From Leisingera sp. ANG1 (lineage in GTDB: Bacteria; Pseudomonadota; Alphaproteobacteria; Rhodobacterales; Rhodobacteraceae), in contig NZ_AFCF02000009.1 of assembly GCF_000203975.2 (NCBI RefSeq), forward strand, positions 1-64,000: 64,000 bases of DNA, read 5' to 3'. The notes under the pieces are model-generated. The model had not been told where the DNA came from. It was given only the letters and a program-made list of their open reading frames with translations, and searched no databases. Shown in pieces: positions 16,835-25,970 of the stretch. Position 1 is the first letter of the stretch. Each line of letters begins with the position of its first letter. Both the position numbers and the translations under genes were made by a program.

Positions 16835-17191
16835 ATGGCCGGATTTCTGACCACCCATGTGCTGGACACCGCCCGCGGCTGCCCGGCGGAAGGGCTGAAG
16901 ATCGATCTCTACCGGATCGAGGGCAATGAGCGCATTCACCTGCGCAGCCTAACTACCAATGACGACGGGCGCACAGATGAGCAGATCCTGCCCGCAGGCG
17001 AATTTGCAACCGGCACCTATGAGCTGGTGTTCCACGCCGGCGGCTATCTGCGCGCCACCGGCCAGGCCGGCGCTGACCCGCTGTTCCTGGACCAGGTGCC
17101 GCTGCGCTTCGGGATGAGCGAGGCTGACAGCCACTACCACGTGCCGCTCTTGCTGTCGCCCTACGGCTACTCCACCTACCGCGGCAGCTGA
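16835..17191 (+). CDS. uraH: 5-hydroxyisourate hydrolase (transthyretin-like)
   Basis: 118 aa, the normal family length. Hydrolyses 5-hydroxyisourate to OHCU. Diagnostic parts are the N-terminal [18 protein letters not shown], the central [15 protein letters not shown] and the C-terminal YRGS tetrapeptide that marks the hydrolase and not transthyretin. ATG with TAGGAGG upstream. Ends at a good intrinsic terminator. Confidence 0.95.
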   Translation: MAGFLTTHVLDTARGCPAEGLKIDLYRIEGNERIHLRSLTTNDDGRTDEQILPAGEFATGTYELVFHAGGYLRATGQAGADPLFLDQVPLRFGMSEADSHYHVPLLLSPYGYSTYRGS

Positions 17192-17241
17192 GCCGCACGC
17201 CCCAAGATACCTCTCCTCCCGCTTGGCATCTGCCGGCGGTT

Positions 17242-17271
17242 CCCGTCCCAGGCAACTGGGGCGGGCTTTTT
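17242..17271 (+). terminator. Terminator after uraH
   Basis: CCCGTCCCAG (17242-17251), loop GCAA, CTGGGGCGGG (17256-17265), then CTTTTTC. It abuts the end of the convergent LysR gene. Confidence 0.75.
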
Positions 17272-18179
17272 CATTCTGAGGGGAGGGACGCCTGAATGTG
17301 GTCCACCATGAAATCCATGAACAGCCGCACCTTGGGGTCCTGGTGGCGGCGGTGGACATAAAGGCAGGCCATCTGGATCGGAATCGGCGGCTCCTCTGCC
17401 AGCACCGGCACCAGCCTGCCGGAGGCCAGGTGTTCTGAAATCTCGAACACCGGTTTTAGGATGATCCCATGCCCGTCCAGCGCCCAGTTGGTCAGCACAT
17501 CGCCGTGATCCGATTCAAACGGCCCGGTGACCGTCACCCGCTTGACCCCGTCCTGGCTGCGCAGCGGCCATTGGAATTCCGGCGCGCCGGGATAGCGCAG
17601 GTTCAGGCAGTCATGCGCCTCCGTCTTCAGCTCCTCGCTGTTTTTCGGCTGGCCGCGCTGTTTGATATACTCCGGCGCCGCACACAGCACCCGCGGGCAA
17701 TCGGCGATCTTGCGGATGCGCAGGTTTGAATCCTCCGGCACGCCCAGGAAAAACGCCGCATCCAGCCCCTCTGCCGCCAAGTCCAGCTTGCGGTCCGACA
17801 GCCGCAGCCGGATCGAGATCAGCGGATAAGCTTCCTTGAACTTCGGCACCGCCGGCGCAATCAGCCGCTGCCCCAGCCCCAGCGGTGCGGCCACATACAA
17901 GGTACCGCGCGGGGTTTGGGTGACGCTGCTAATGTCAGCCTCAGCCTCATCCACCGCTTCCAGAATCTTGACCGCGCCGTGATAGAACAAGTTGCCCTGT
18001 TCGGTCGGATTGAGCAGCCGGGTGGTGCGCTGGAACAGCCGCACATTCAGGTGATCCTCCAGCTGCGAAATCCGCGACGACGCCACCGCCGCTGAGATCC
18101 GCATGTCACGTGCGGCTGCAGACATGTTGCCGAGTTCATAGACACGGACAAAGGTGCGGATATTGTCGAGATAGGCCAT
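17271..18179 (-). CDS. LysR-type regulator next to puuD
   Basis: 302 aa. N-terminal helix-turn-helix (1-60: TFVRVYELGNMSAAARDMRI... LEDHLNVRLFQRTTRLLNPTE) and a substrate-binding domain. It faces puuD across 104 bases, the usual arrangement for a LysR activator and its target; the effector is probably a purine intermediate (inference). It is clearly paralogous to the LysR at 20123-21040: both have KIADC-RVLCAAPEY, DVLTNWALDG-GI, and a DPK-RLF-DF/Y end. Confidence 0.9.
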   Translation of the reverse strand: MAYLDNIRTFVRVYELGNMSAAARDMRISAAVASSRISQLEDHLNVRLFQRTTRLLNPTEQGNLFYHGAVKILEAVDEAEADISSVTQTPRGTLYVAAPLGLGQRLIAPAVPKFKEAYPLISIRLRLSDRKLDLAAEGLDAAFFLGVPEDSNLRIRKIADCPRVLCAAPEYIKQRGQPKNSEELKTEAHDCLNLRYPGAPEFQWPLRSQDGVKRVTVTGPFESDHGDVLTNWALDGHGIILKPVFEISEHLASGRLVPVLAEEPPIPIQMACLYVHRRHQDPKVRLFMDFMVDHIQASLPSE

Positions 18180-18283
18180 TCACGTATTCTTTGTGTTATT
18201 TTGAAACAGCTTGGATTTTTTACCTAATACATGAAAATAACGCCATGCTCTAGTCTCGGGTCAAAGCTTATGAGGAGAGAACA

Positions 18284-19543
18284 ATGGAAGAGCTCGTGAT
18301 CATGTGGGACTGGCTGGGCTTTGCGGTCCGCTGGCTTCATGTCATCACCGCCATTGCCTGGATCGGATCGTCATTCTACTTCGTCGCGCTGGACCTTGGC
18401 CTGCGGAAGGTTCCGCATCTGCCGGTCGGCGCGCATGGCGAGGAATGGCAGGTCCACGGCGGCGGTTTTTATCACATCCAGAAATACTTGGTGGCGCCGA
18501 AGAACATGCCGGACCATCTGATCTGGTTCAAATGGGAAAGCTACGCCACCTGGCTGTCAGGCGCGGGCCTGCTGATGATCGTCTACTGGGCGGGCGGGGA
18601 GCTGTACCTGATCGACTCCGCCAAGGCCGACCTGGCCCTGTGGCAGGGCATCCTGATTTCCGGCGCATCGCTGACCATCGGCTGGATCGTCTATGACTTC
18701 CTGTGCAAATCGCCGCTGGGGGAAAAACCGACCTTCCTGATGGTGCTGCTGTTCGTGCTGCTGGTCGCCATGGGCTGGGGCTACAACCAGATCTTCACCG
18801 GCCGCGCGGTGATGCTGCACCTGGGCGCCTTTACGGCTACCATCATGACTGCAAACGTCTTTTTCATCATCATGCCGAACCAGCGCATCGTGGTGAAGGA
18901 CCTGCAGGAAGGCCGCACGCCGGACGCCAAATACGGCAAGATCGCCAAGCTGCGCTCGACCCATAACAACTATCTGACGCTGCCGGTGGTGTTCCTGATG
19001 CTGTCGAACCACTACCCGCTGGCCTTTGCCACCGAGTACAACTGGCTGATCGCGGCGCTGGTGTTCCTGATGGGCGTGACCATCCGCCACTACTTCAACA
19101 GCAACCACGCGGGCACCAGCAACCCGACCTGGACCTGGCCGGTGACCGCCATCCTGTTCATCGGCATCATGATCCTGAGCCAGGCGCCGCTGCAGCAGGA
19201 CACCTACGAGGAATCCGAGGCGCGGGAGCTGACCAAATCCGAGCAAGTGTTTGCCAGCAATCAGCATTTCGAGGACGTGATGAATGTGGTGCCGGGCCGC
19301 TGCGCCATGTGCCACGCGCGGGAGCCCTACTATGACGGCATCCGCCGCGCGCCCAAGAACGTGCTGCTGGAGACCCCGGCCGATGTGGCGAAATACGCCA
19401 AGGATATCTACCTCCAGGCAGGTGCTACCCATGCGATGCCGCCCGCCAACGTCACCTTCATGGAGGACGAGGAGCGCGCCCTGATCCGCCGCTGGTACGG
19501 CAGCGCCTCCAAGGATCTGCCGCTGACACTGGCCGCGAACTGA
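18284..19543 (+). CDS. puuD: Membrane-bound urate hydroxylase/oxidase with cytochrome c domain (PuuD)
   Basis: 419 aa. Oxidises urate to 5-hydroxyisourate, passing electrons to the respiratory chain instead of making hydrogen peroxide as soluble uricase does. Residues 1-310 hold about eight membrane segments (RWLHVITAIAWIGSSFYFVA, THNNYLTLPVVFLML, NSNHAGTSNP). The C-terminal domain carries a single heme-c site CAMCH (Cys340, Cys343, His344), with Met385 in HAMPPANVT as a likely axial ligand. GAGGAGAG precedes the ATG. Likely regulated by the divergent LysR. Confidence 0.93.
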   Translation: MEELVIMWDWLGFAVRWLHVITAIAWIGSSFYFVALDLGLRKVPHLPVGAHGEEWQVHGGGFYHIQKYLVAPKNMPDHLIWFKWESYATWLSGAGLLMIVYWAGGELYLIDSAKADLALWQGILISGASLTIGWIVYDFLCKSPLGEKPTFLMVLLFVLLVAMGWGYNQIFTGRAVMLHLGAFTATIMTANVFFIIMPNQRIVVKDLQEGRTPDAKYGKIAKLRSTHNNYLTLPVVFLMLSNHYPLAFATEYNWLIAALVFLMGVTIRHYFNSNHAGTSNPTWTWPVTAILFIGIMILSQAPLQQDTYEESEARELTKSEQVFASNQHFEDVMNVVPGRCAMCHAREPYYDGIRRAPKNVLLETPADVAKYAKDIYLQAGATHAMPPANVTFMEDEERALIRRWYGSASKDLPLTLAAN

Positions 19544-19569
19544 CGCTGTCAGACACTTTCAAACCGGAT

Positions 19570-19599
19570 GGCTCCGCCCCTGTGGCGGGGCCATTTTTT
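19570..19599 (+). terminator. Terminator after puuD
   Basis: GGCTCCGCC (19570-19578) pairs with GGCGGGGCC (19584-19592), followed by ATTTTTTG. The rest of the gap to 19860 holds only a short near-tandem repeat (ACCCCCTGTAC / ACCCCCTGTGC around 19617-19641); no gene was recognised there. Confidence 0.75.
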
Positions 19600-19860
19600 G
19601 TCCGGCACCCTGCATGCACCCCCTGTACACCCCCTGTGCACCGCCAATGCAGCAAAAACCCGGGAACCAATTGCCCAAGCTGCGCGTTAACTCTGCATAG
19701 GGTTTGCCCAACTGCGCCGGATCTCCGGGGCTTCCGGCCTGTTCAGCCACAGCGCCACTCCGTTGCGGGCACCCTTCGCTTGGGCGGCACCAGCCGGGGG
19801 TGGCCGCCCGGAAATGCGGCAACACTGCCGGGGGGAGTGGACGTTGAAGGAGGAAACACG

Positions 19861-20064
19861 ATGCTTAGGAAACCCATCGCAATCGGATTTGCACTCTGCA
19901 CCGTTTTGGCCGCCTGTGGCGACACCACCGGCGAGCGGCTGGTCTACGGCGCCGGGGCCGGGGCTGCCGGCGCCGCCGTTCTGGACGGCAATCCGGTGAC
20001 AGGGGCGGCTGTCGGGGCCGCGGCAAACCTGCTCTACTGCCAGGAAAATCCGCACCGCTGCTAA
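19861..20064 (+). CDS. Small glycine-zipper lipoprotein
   Basis: 67 aa. Signal peptide with lipobox LAAC at residues 16-19 (cleavage before Cys), then a glycine/alanine-zipper segment (YGAGAGAAGAAV, GAAVGAAANLL) and an end with two further cysteines (YCQENPHRC). Consistent with a small outer-membrane-linked lipoprotein; function unknown. A strong AAGGAGG seven bases before the ATG and a terminator just after make it a monocistronic gene. No visible link to purine metabolism. Confidence 0.8.
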   Translation: MLRKPIAIGFALCTVLAACGDTTGERLVYGAGAGAAGAAVLDGNPVTGAAVGAAANLLYCQENPHRC

Positions 20065-20088
20065 GGCGAGAACCCTGGTCATTCAAAA

Positions 20089-20114
20089 GGCGGGCAAGCG
20101 GTGCCCGCCTTTTC
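20089..20114 (+). terminator. Terminator after the small lipoprotein
   Basis: GGCGGGCA (20089-20096) and TGCCCGCC (20102-20109) followed by TTTTCC. The leftward LysR gene ends just beyond. Confidence 0.75.
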
Positions 20115-20122
20115 CTTTGCCT

Positions 20123-21040
20123 CTAGCCGCCCGCTTCGCTGCGCCGAAAAGCGGCGAGGCCCTGTTTTACCGCATAGTCCACAAACAGGCGGATCTTGGG
20201 GTCCTGCAGTTTCCGGTGCGGATAGAGACAGCCGAAAATGGTCGCCTCAGGCGGGGTGTCCGGCAGCACCTCGACCAGCGCGCCGCTCTTCAAATGCGCG
20301 GCGACGTCAAAGCGCGGCTTGTTGACGATGCCGCGCCCGTCCAGCGCCCAATTGGTCAGCACGTCGCTGTCATCGGCGTCGTATTTTCCCGAAACCTCCA
20401 GCTTGCGCGGCCCCTCAGGCGTGGTCAGCGTCCAGAAATATTCGGGTGAGCGCGGATAACGCAGCAGCAGGCAATTGTGACCGCTCAGCAGATCCTCCGG
20501 CACCTGCGGGGTGCCGTGGCGCTCCAGATACTCCGGCGCCGCACATAGCACCCGGGCGCAATCGGCGATCTTGCGCATCTTCAGGGTGGAATCATGCGGG
20601 GTGCCGATAAAGAAAGCCACATCCAGCCCGTCGGCCAGGATATCGACCTTGCGGTCCGACATCCGCATGCGGATTTCGGTGGCCGGATACTCCTCGACAA
20701 ACCCCGGTACCAGCGGCGCGATGATGCGGCGGCCAACGCCCAATGGCGCGGTCACCCGGATCACCCCGCGCGGCGCGGCGGAAAACTGCGAGACCACCGC
20801 CTCGGCGTCCTCAATCGATTCGAGCACCTTCTTGGCTTCGGTATAAAACAACTGCCCGGCCTCTGTCGGGGTCAGCGATCTCGTGGTACGGTTGAACAGC
20901 CGCACGCCAAGGTGCTTTTCAAGCTCCTTGATCCGCTTGCTGGCAACCGCCGGAGTCAGCCGCAGATCCCGCCCGCCAGAGGTGATGCTGCCCAGTTCGA
21001 CGACTCGGGTAAAGACCCGCAGGGATTCCAGATAAGACAT
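20123..21040 (-). CDS. LysR-type regulator divergent from xdhABC
   Basis: 305 aa. HTH domain at 1-60 (VFTRVVELGSITSGGRDLRL... LEKHLGVRLFNRTTRSLTPTE) and effector domain with APLGVGRRIIAPLVPGF and CARVLCAAPEYLERHG. It is transcribed away from xdhA across a 207-base gap and likely controls the xdh genes. Paralogous to the LysR next to puuD; the pair probably arose by duplication within the purine block (inference from shared motifs). Confidence 0.9.
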   Translation of the reverse strand: MSYLESLRVFTRVVELGSITSGGRDLRLTPAVASKRIKELEKHLGVRLFNRTTRSLTPTEAGQLFYTEAKKVLESIEDAEAVVSQFSAAPRGVIRVTAPLGVGRRIIAPLVPGFVEEYPATEIRMRMSDRKVDILADGLDVAFFIGTPHDSTLKMRKIADCARVLCAAPEYLERHGTPQVPEDLLSGHNCLLLRYPRSPEYFWTLTTPEGPRKLEVSGKYDADDSDVLTNWALDGRGIVNKPRFDVAAHLKSGALVEVLPDTPPEATIFGCLYPHRKLQDPKIRLFVDYAVKQGLAAFRRSEAGG

Positions 21041-21247
21041 GGTTCACAGACCTTTACGGGGCGCGTTTCCCGCTTGCCCTGATGAGCAGAGGTCGGCAAA
21101 CGCACCGGTTCCGGCACCTATTAGCCTAACCATTTTCAACAGAGTGTTGAAAGCCTTTCGCGATTGCAGCCGTTAACCGAGGCAGTCAGACAAGGTAAAA
21201 ATGACATAAGCGGGCCAGCTCGGCCCAAGAGACATTCGGGAGGCCCC

Positions 21248-22711
21248 ATGGCACATCAAACCGGCATACGCTTTCTTCTGAACGGCAAGGACATTGTGCT
21301 GGAGGACGTGAAGGCGACCACCACTCTGCTGGATTTCCTGCGGCTGGAGCAGCGCCTGACCGGCACCAAGGAAGGCTGCGCCGAGGGCGACTGCGGCGCC
21401 TGCACCGTGCTGGTGGGCCGTCTGCATAATGGCGCCCTGCGTTATGAGGCGGTGAACGCCTGCATCCGTTTCCTGGCGTCGCTCAATGGTTGCCACGTGG
21501 TGACGGTGGAGCATTTGTCCGGCCCGAACGGCCGTCTGCACCCGGTGCAGCAGGCGATGGTCGAATACCACGGCAGCCAGTGCGGCTTCTGCACCCCCGG
21601 CTTCGTGATGTCGCTTTATGCGCTGTGGATGGAAAACCCGCAGCCGAACGAGGCTGAGGTGGAAACCGCCGTTCAGGGCAACCTCTGCCGCTGCACCGGC
21701 TATGAGCCGATCGTGAAGGCCGCACTTGCGGTGAACCAGTACGGCACCCCGGCCAATGATTACCTGACCACCGAACGCGACGCGCTGACCGCCAAGCTGA
21801 AGGCAATCCAGCCGGAAGCCCGCGTCGTGACCGGCCCCGAGGATGACCGTGCCATCCTGCCGCTGAATGCGGCGGATCTGGCAGAGGTGCTGGCCGAGAA
21901 CCCCAAGGCAACTATCGTCGCGGGCTCCACCGATGTCGGCCTGTGGGTCACCAAATTCATGAAGCCGATCTCGCCGGTGGTGTTTGTTGCCCACCTGGAA
22001 GAGCTGAAGGCGGTTGAGCTGACGGATGAAGCGCTGACCATCGGTGCCGGCGTCACCTATACCGAGAGCGAAGCGGCGATCCGCGATGCCTTCCCGCATC
22101 TGAGCGCCTACTGGGACCGCATTGCCGGCTGGCAGGTGCGCAACATGGGCACCATCGGCGGCAATATCGCCAACGGCTCTCCCATCGGGGACACCCCGCC
22201 GGTGCTGATCTCGCTGGGCGCCGAGGTGACGCTGCAGAAGAAAGGCGGTTCCCGCACGCTGCCGCTGGAAGAGTTCTTTATCGACTACGGCAAGCAGGAC
22301 CGTGAGCCGGGCGATTTCGTGGCCTCGATCCGCATTCCGCGCCCGGCGGCAGGGCAGATTGATGCCGCCTACAAGATCTCCAAGCGCCGGGACGAGGATA
22401 TCTCCTCGGTTGCCGCCGGGGTCAGCGTCACCGTGAAGGACGGCACGATCACCTCTGCGCGGATCGCATTCGGCGGCATGGCGGCAACGCCCAAGCGCGC
22501 CGCCGGTGCCGAGGCCGCACTGGTTGGCCAGCCCTGGGGCGAGGCCGCGTTTGACGCGGCAGCGGAAGCGGTGAAGCAGGACTTCACCCCGCTCAGCGAC
22601 TGGCGCGCCTCTGCCGAGTACCGCGCGCTTACGGCCAGCAACCTGCTGCGCCGCTTCTACCTGGAACATGACGCGGGAACCGCCGGTGCTGTCCGGCTGG
22701 CCGTCGCCTGA
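21248..22711 (+). CDS. xdhA: Xanthine dehydrogenase small subunit (2Fe-2S, FAD)
   Basis: 487 aa. Carries electrons from the molybdenum site of XdhB to NAD+. N-terminal 2Fe-2S ferredoxin motif GCAEGDCGACTVLVG, second 2Fe-2S domain QCGFCTPGFVMS...GNLCRCTGYEP, then a CO-dehydrogenase-like FAD domain (TIVAGSTDVGLWV, MGTIGGNIANGSPIGDTPP). ATG 21248 is used, with GGGAGG upstream, because the fold starts there (IRFLLNGKDI); the frame is open to 21164. First gene of xdhABC. Confidence 0.94.
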   Translation: MAHQTGIRFLLNGKDIVLEDVKATTTLLDFLRLEQRLTGTKEGCAEGDCGACTVLVGRLHNGALRYEAVNACIRFLASLNGCHVVTVEHLSGPNGRLHPVQQAMVEYHGSQCGFCTPGFVMSLYALWMENPQPNEAEVETAVQGNLCRCTGYEPIVKAALAVNQYGTPANDYLTTERDALTAKLKAIQPEARVVTGPEDDRAILPLNAADLAEVLAENPKATIVAGSTDVGLWVTKFMKPISPVVFVAHLEELKAVELTDEALTIGAGVTYTESEAAIRDAFPHLSAYWDRIAGWQVRNMGTIGGNIANGSPIGDTPPVLISLGAEVTLQKKGGSRTLPLEEFFIDYGKQDREPGDFVASIRIPRPAAGQIDAAYKISKRRDEDISSVAAGVSVTVKDGTITSARIAFGGMAATPKRAAGAEAALVGQPWGEAAFDAAAEAVKQDFTPLSDWRASAEYRALTASNLLRRFYLEHDAGTAGAVRLAVA

Positions 22712-22723
22712 GGAGGATTTAAG

Positions 22724-25042
22724 ATGAAAGACCATCAGACCATCAGCGGCGCCGTGCACCATGACCGCCAGCACGACAGCGCGATCAAGCATGTGACCGG
22801 CCGCGCCGAATACACCGACGATATCGCCGAGCCCTATGGCACGCTGCACGCCTATCTGGGTGTGTCCACCGTGGCGCACGCCAATATCAGGAGCATCGAC
22901 CTGTCAGCGGTGCGCGCCGCGCCCGGCGTGGTGGACGTGCTGACCGCCGATGACATTCCCGGCGTTAACGACATCAGCCCCACCGGCAAGCATGACGAGC
23001 CGGTGTTCCCGACCGAGAAGGTCGAATTCCACGGCCAGCCGATGTTTGCGGTGATTGCCGAGACCCGCGATGCCGCCCGCCGTGCGGCGGAGCTGGCAGA
23101 GGTGGACTACGAGGTGCTGCCCCCCGCCCTGGACCCGGTTCAGGCGCAGGAGGCGGGCTATCCGATGATCACCGACCCGCTGAAGCTGGAGCGCGGCGAC
23201 GTTGAGGCCGGGCGCAAGGGTGCTCCGCACCGCATCCAGGCGCAGATGACCGTTGGCGGACAGGACCACATGTATCTGGAGGGGCACATCGCTTTTGCCG
23301 TCCCCGGCGAAGATGAGGATGTGACCGTGCATTGCTCCACCCAGCACCCCAGCGAAGCGCAGCATATGGTGGCGCATGTTCTGGGCGTCGCGAACAACGC
23401 GGTCACCGTCAACGTGCGCCGCATGGGCGGCGGCTTTGGCGGCAAGGAAAGCCAGATGAACCTGTTCTGCGCTGTGGCTGCGATTGCTGCGAAGAAGCAT
23501 AACCGCCCCGTAAAGATCCGCCCGGACCGCGATCAGGACATGACCGCCACCGGCAAGCGCCATGACTTCGTGATTGACTATGACGTGGCCTTTGACGATG
23601 CGGGCCGCATCCAGGCGGTCGAGGGCGGTTTTGCCGCGCGCTGCGGCTATTCCTCGGATCTGTCCGGCCCGGTCACCGACCGCGCGCTGTTCCATGCGGA
23701 CAATGCCTATTTCTACCCGAACGTGCTGCTGAAAAGCCGCCCGATGAAGACCAACACCGTCTCCAACACCGCCTTCCGCGGCTTTGGCGGCCCGCAGGGC
23801 GTGGTCGCGGCAGAGCGGATGATCGAGGAGATCGCCTATGCCCTTGGCAAGGATCCGCTGGATGTGCGCAAGGTCAACTTTTATGGCGAAGAAGGCCGGG
23901 ATCTGACGCCCTACCATCAGAAGGTGGAGGACAATATCCTCGACCGGCTGATCGGGGAGCTGGAAGAGAACGCTGAGTACCGTAAGCGCCGGGAAGAGAT
24001 CATCGCCTTCAACAAGGAGTCGAAGATCATCAAGAAGGGCATTGCCCTGACACCGGTGAAATTCGGCATTTCCTTCACCGCGACCTGGTACAACCAGGCG
24101 GGCTCGCTGATCCACGTCTATAACGACGGCTCAATCCACCTGAACCACGGCGGCACCGAGATGGGGCAGGGCCTCAACACCAAGGTGGCGCAGGTTGTGG
24201 CCGACGCCTTCCAGGTGGATTTCGAGCGCATCAAGATCACCAAAACCACCACCGAGAAGGTGCCGAACACCTCCGCCACCGCGGCCTCGTCCGGGTCAGA
24301 CCTCAACGGCATGGCGGCGCTGGATGCGGCGGAGCAGATCATTGCCCGGCTGACCAAGTTCGCGGCGGAGAAGTATGAAGTGGCCGAGGCGGAGGTCGAA
24401 TTCCTGCCCAACCGCGTGCGCGTTGGCAGCGAAGAGATCCCCTTTGATACGCTGGTGAAAGAGGCCTATATGGCCCGCGTCCACCTGTCGGCGGCGGGGT
24501 TCTACAAGACGCCGGAAATCCACTGGGACCGCGCGGCGGGCAAGGGCCAGCCGTTCTTCTACTACGCCTATGGCGCGTCCTGCTCCGAGGTGTCGGTCGA
24601 TACGCTGACCGGCGAATACCGGGTGGAGCGCACCGACATCCTGCATGACGTGGGCCGCTCGCTGAACCCGATCCTGGACAAAGGCCAGGTGGAGGGCGCC
24701 TTCATCCAAGGCATGGGCTGGCTCACTACCGAGGAACTGTGGTGGGACGGCGAAGGCCGCCTGCGCACCCATGCGCCCTCGACCTACAAGATCCCGCTGG
24801 CATCCGACCGGCCGCGCATCTTCAACACGCAGCTGGCCCAGTGGTCGGTGAACAAGAAGCGCACCATCAAGCGGTCCAAGGCTGTGGGCGAGCCGCCGTT
24901 CATGCTGGGCATCTCGGTGTTCGAGGCGCTGTCGATGGCTGTCGCCAGCACTGCAGATTACAAGGTCTGCCCGCGCCTGGATGCGCCAGCCACGCCGGAG
25001 CGCGTGCTGATGGCGATCGAAACCCTCAAAGCGCAGGGCTGA
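22724..25042 (+). CDS. xdhB: Xanthine dehydrogenase large subunit (molybdopterin)
   Basis: 772 aa. Catalytic subunit oxidising hypoxanthine/xanthine to urate at a Mo-molybdopterin centre. Family motifs: GRAEYTDDI start, RRMGGGFGGKESQ, NTAFRGFGGPQGVVAAE, GGTEMGQGLNTKV, TATAASSGSDLNG-like cofactor contact, and KAVGEPPFMLGISVFEA, which contains the catalytic Glu. Twelve bases after xdhA with AGGAGG. Needs molybdate, which modABC at 1.8-4.4 kb could supply. Confidence 0.95.
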   Translation: MKDHQTISGAVHHDRQHDSAIKHVTGRAEYTDDIAEPYGTLHAYLGVSTVAHANIRSIDLSAVRAAPGVVDVLTADDIPGVNDISPTGKHDEPVFPTEKVEFHGQPMFAVIAETRDAARRAAELAEVDYEVLPPALDPVQAQEAGYPMITDPLKLERGDVEAGRKGAPHRIQAQMTVGGQDHMYLEGHIAFAVPGEDEDVTVHCSTQHPSEAQHMVAHVLGVANNAVTVNVRRMGGGFGGKESQMNLFCAVAAIAAKKHNRPVKIRPDRDQDMTATGKRHDFVIDYDVAFDDAGRIQAVEGGFAARCGYSSDLSGPVTDRALFHADNAYFYPNVLLKSRPMKTNTVSNTAFRGFGGPQGVVAAERMIEEIAYALGKDPLDVRKVNFYGEEGRDLTPYHQKVEDNILDRLIGELEENAEYRKRREEIIAFNKESKIIKKGIALTPVKFGISFTATWYNQAGSLIHVYNDGSIHLNHGGTEMGQGLNTKVAQVVADAFQVDFERIKITKTTTEKVPNTSATAASSGSDLNGMAALDAAEQIIARLTKFAAEKYEVAEAEVEFLPNRVRVGSEEIPFDTLVKEAYMARVHLSAAGFYKTPEIHWDRAAGKGQPFFYYAYGASCSEVSVDTLTGEYRVERTDILHDVGRSLNPILDKGQVEGAFIQGMGWLTTEELWWDGEGRLRTHAPSTYKIPLASDRPRIFNTQLAQWSVNKKRTIKRSKAVGEPPFMLGISVFEALSMAVASTADYKVCPRLDAPATPERVLMAIETLKAQG

Positions 25043-25045
25043 GCC

Positions 25046-25939
25046 ATGACCCGCCGCCCTTCCCTCCAAGACTTTCTGGCCAGCCACAAACATGTGGTGC
25101 AGGTCGCGCTGACCCGCGTTCGCGGTTCCTCCCCGCGCGAAACCGGCACCTGCATGTTTGTGGCGCCAAGCGGCCTTTGGGGGACCATTGGCGGCGGTCA
25201 GCTGGAATATATCGCCATCGACCACGCCCGGCGGATGCTGAAGCAGGATGTGATCAGCGACACGCTGGATGTGCCGCTGGGGCCGGAAATCGGCCAGTGC
25301 TGCGGCGGCCGGGTTGAAATGTCACTGGCGCAGATGCGCCAGGCCGACCGCGACGATGCCATTGCCCGCCAGCAGGCCGAGGAGCAGGCCCTGCCGCATG
25401 TCTATGTGATGGGGGCAGGCCATGTTGGCCGGGCCCTGGCGGATCTGTTCCAGCACATGCCGTTGCGCTGCATCCTGATCGACCAGCGCGCCGATGAACT
25501 TGCCTTGTGCAACGCGGACGTGGAAATCCGCCAAAGCGCAATTCCTGAGATCGACATCGCCACCGCGCCCGCGGGCAGCGCCTTTGTTGTTCTCACCCAT
25601 GATCACGCGCTCGACTTCCTGCTTGCCTCCGCTGCCCTGCAGCGCGGCGATGCGGGCTATGTCGGCCTGATCGGATCGGCCACCAAGCGGGAGAAGTTCC
25701 GCCGCTGGTGCCGGGACCATTGCGACGGTCTGGGAACCGACCGTCTCATCTGCCCCATCGGGGCAAGCGGTAGCCGCGACAAGCGGCCCAGCGTCATCGC
25801 GGCCTTCGTGGCAGCGGAAGTGATTGCTGATTTGACCTCTGAAACTGCCGCGTCCGCTCCATCACGGAGCACTGACCTGCCCCAAGCGGGTAAGCAACCG
25901 GACGCAGAGGGAGACACGGCTGGAGCAATCAGCCGGTAA
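25046..25939 (+). CDS. xdhC: XdhC molybdenum-cofactor insertion chaperone
   Basis: 297 aa. XdhC binds molybdenum cofactor, promotes its sulfuration and delivers it to xanthine dehydrogenase. N-terminal XdhC/CoxI part: VALTRVRGSSPRETGTCMFV and GTIGGGQLEYIAI, plus EIGQCCGGR with paired cysteines. C-terminal Rossmann-like part: VYVMGAGHVGRALADLF and VLTHDHALDFLL, YVGLIGSATKREKF, ICPIGA. The last ~40 residues are a polar low-complexity tail. Three bases after xdhB, so translationally linked. Confidence 0.93.
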   Translation: MTRRPSLQDFLASHKHVVQVALTRVRGSSPRETGTCMFVAPSGLWGTIGGGQLEYIAIDHARRMLKQDVISDTLDVPLGPEIGQCCGGRVEMSLAQMRQADRDDAIARQQAEEQALPHVYVMGAGHVGRALADLFQHMPLRCILIDQRADELALCNADVEIRQSAIPEIDIATAPAGSAFVVLTHDHALDFLLASAALQRGDAGYVGLIGSATKREKFRRWCRDHCDGLGTDRLICPIGASGSRDKRPSVIAAFVAAEVIADLTSETAASAPSRSTDLPQAGKQPDAEGDTAGAISR

Positions 25940-25970
25940 GGACTGCGTCCTCTGATAGGAGGAGGCCGCC

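Noticed and set aside
21173-22879. Minus-strand frame of 568 codons opposite xdhA
   Set aside because: Shadow frame: the plus strand encodes intact 2Fe-2S and FAD motifs.
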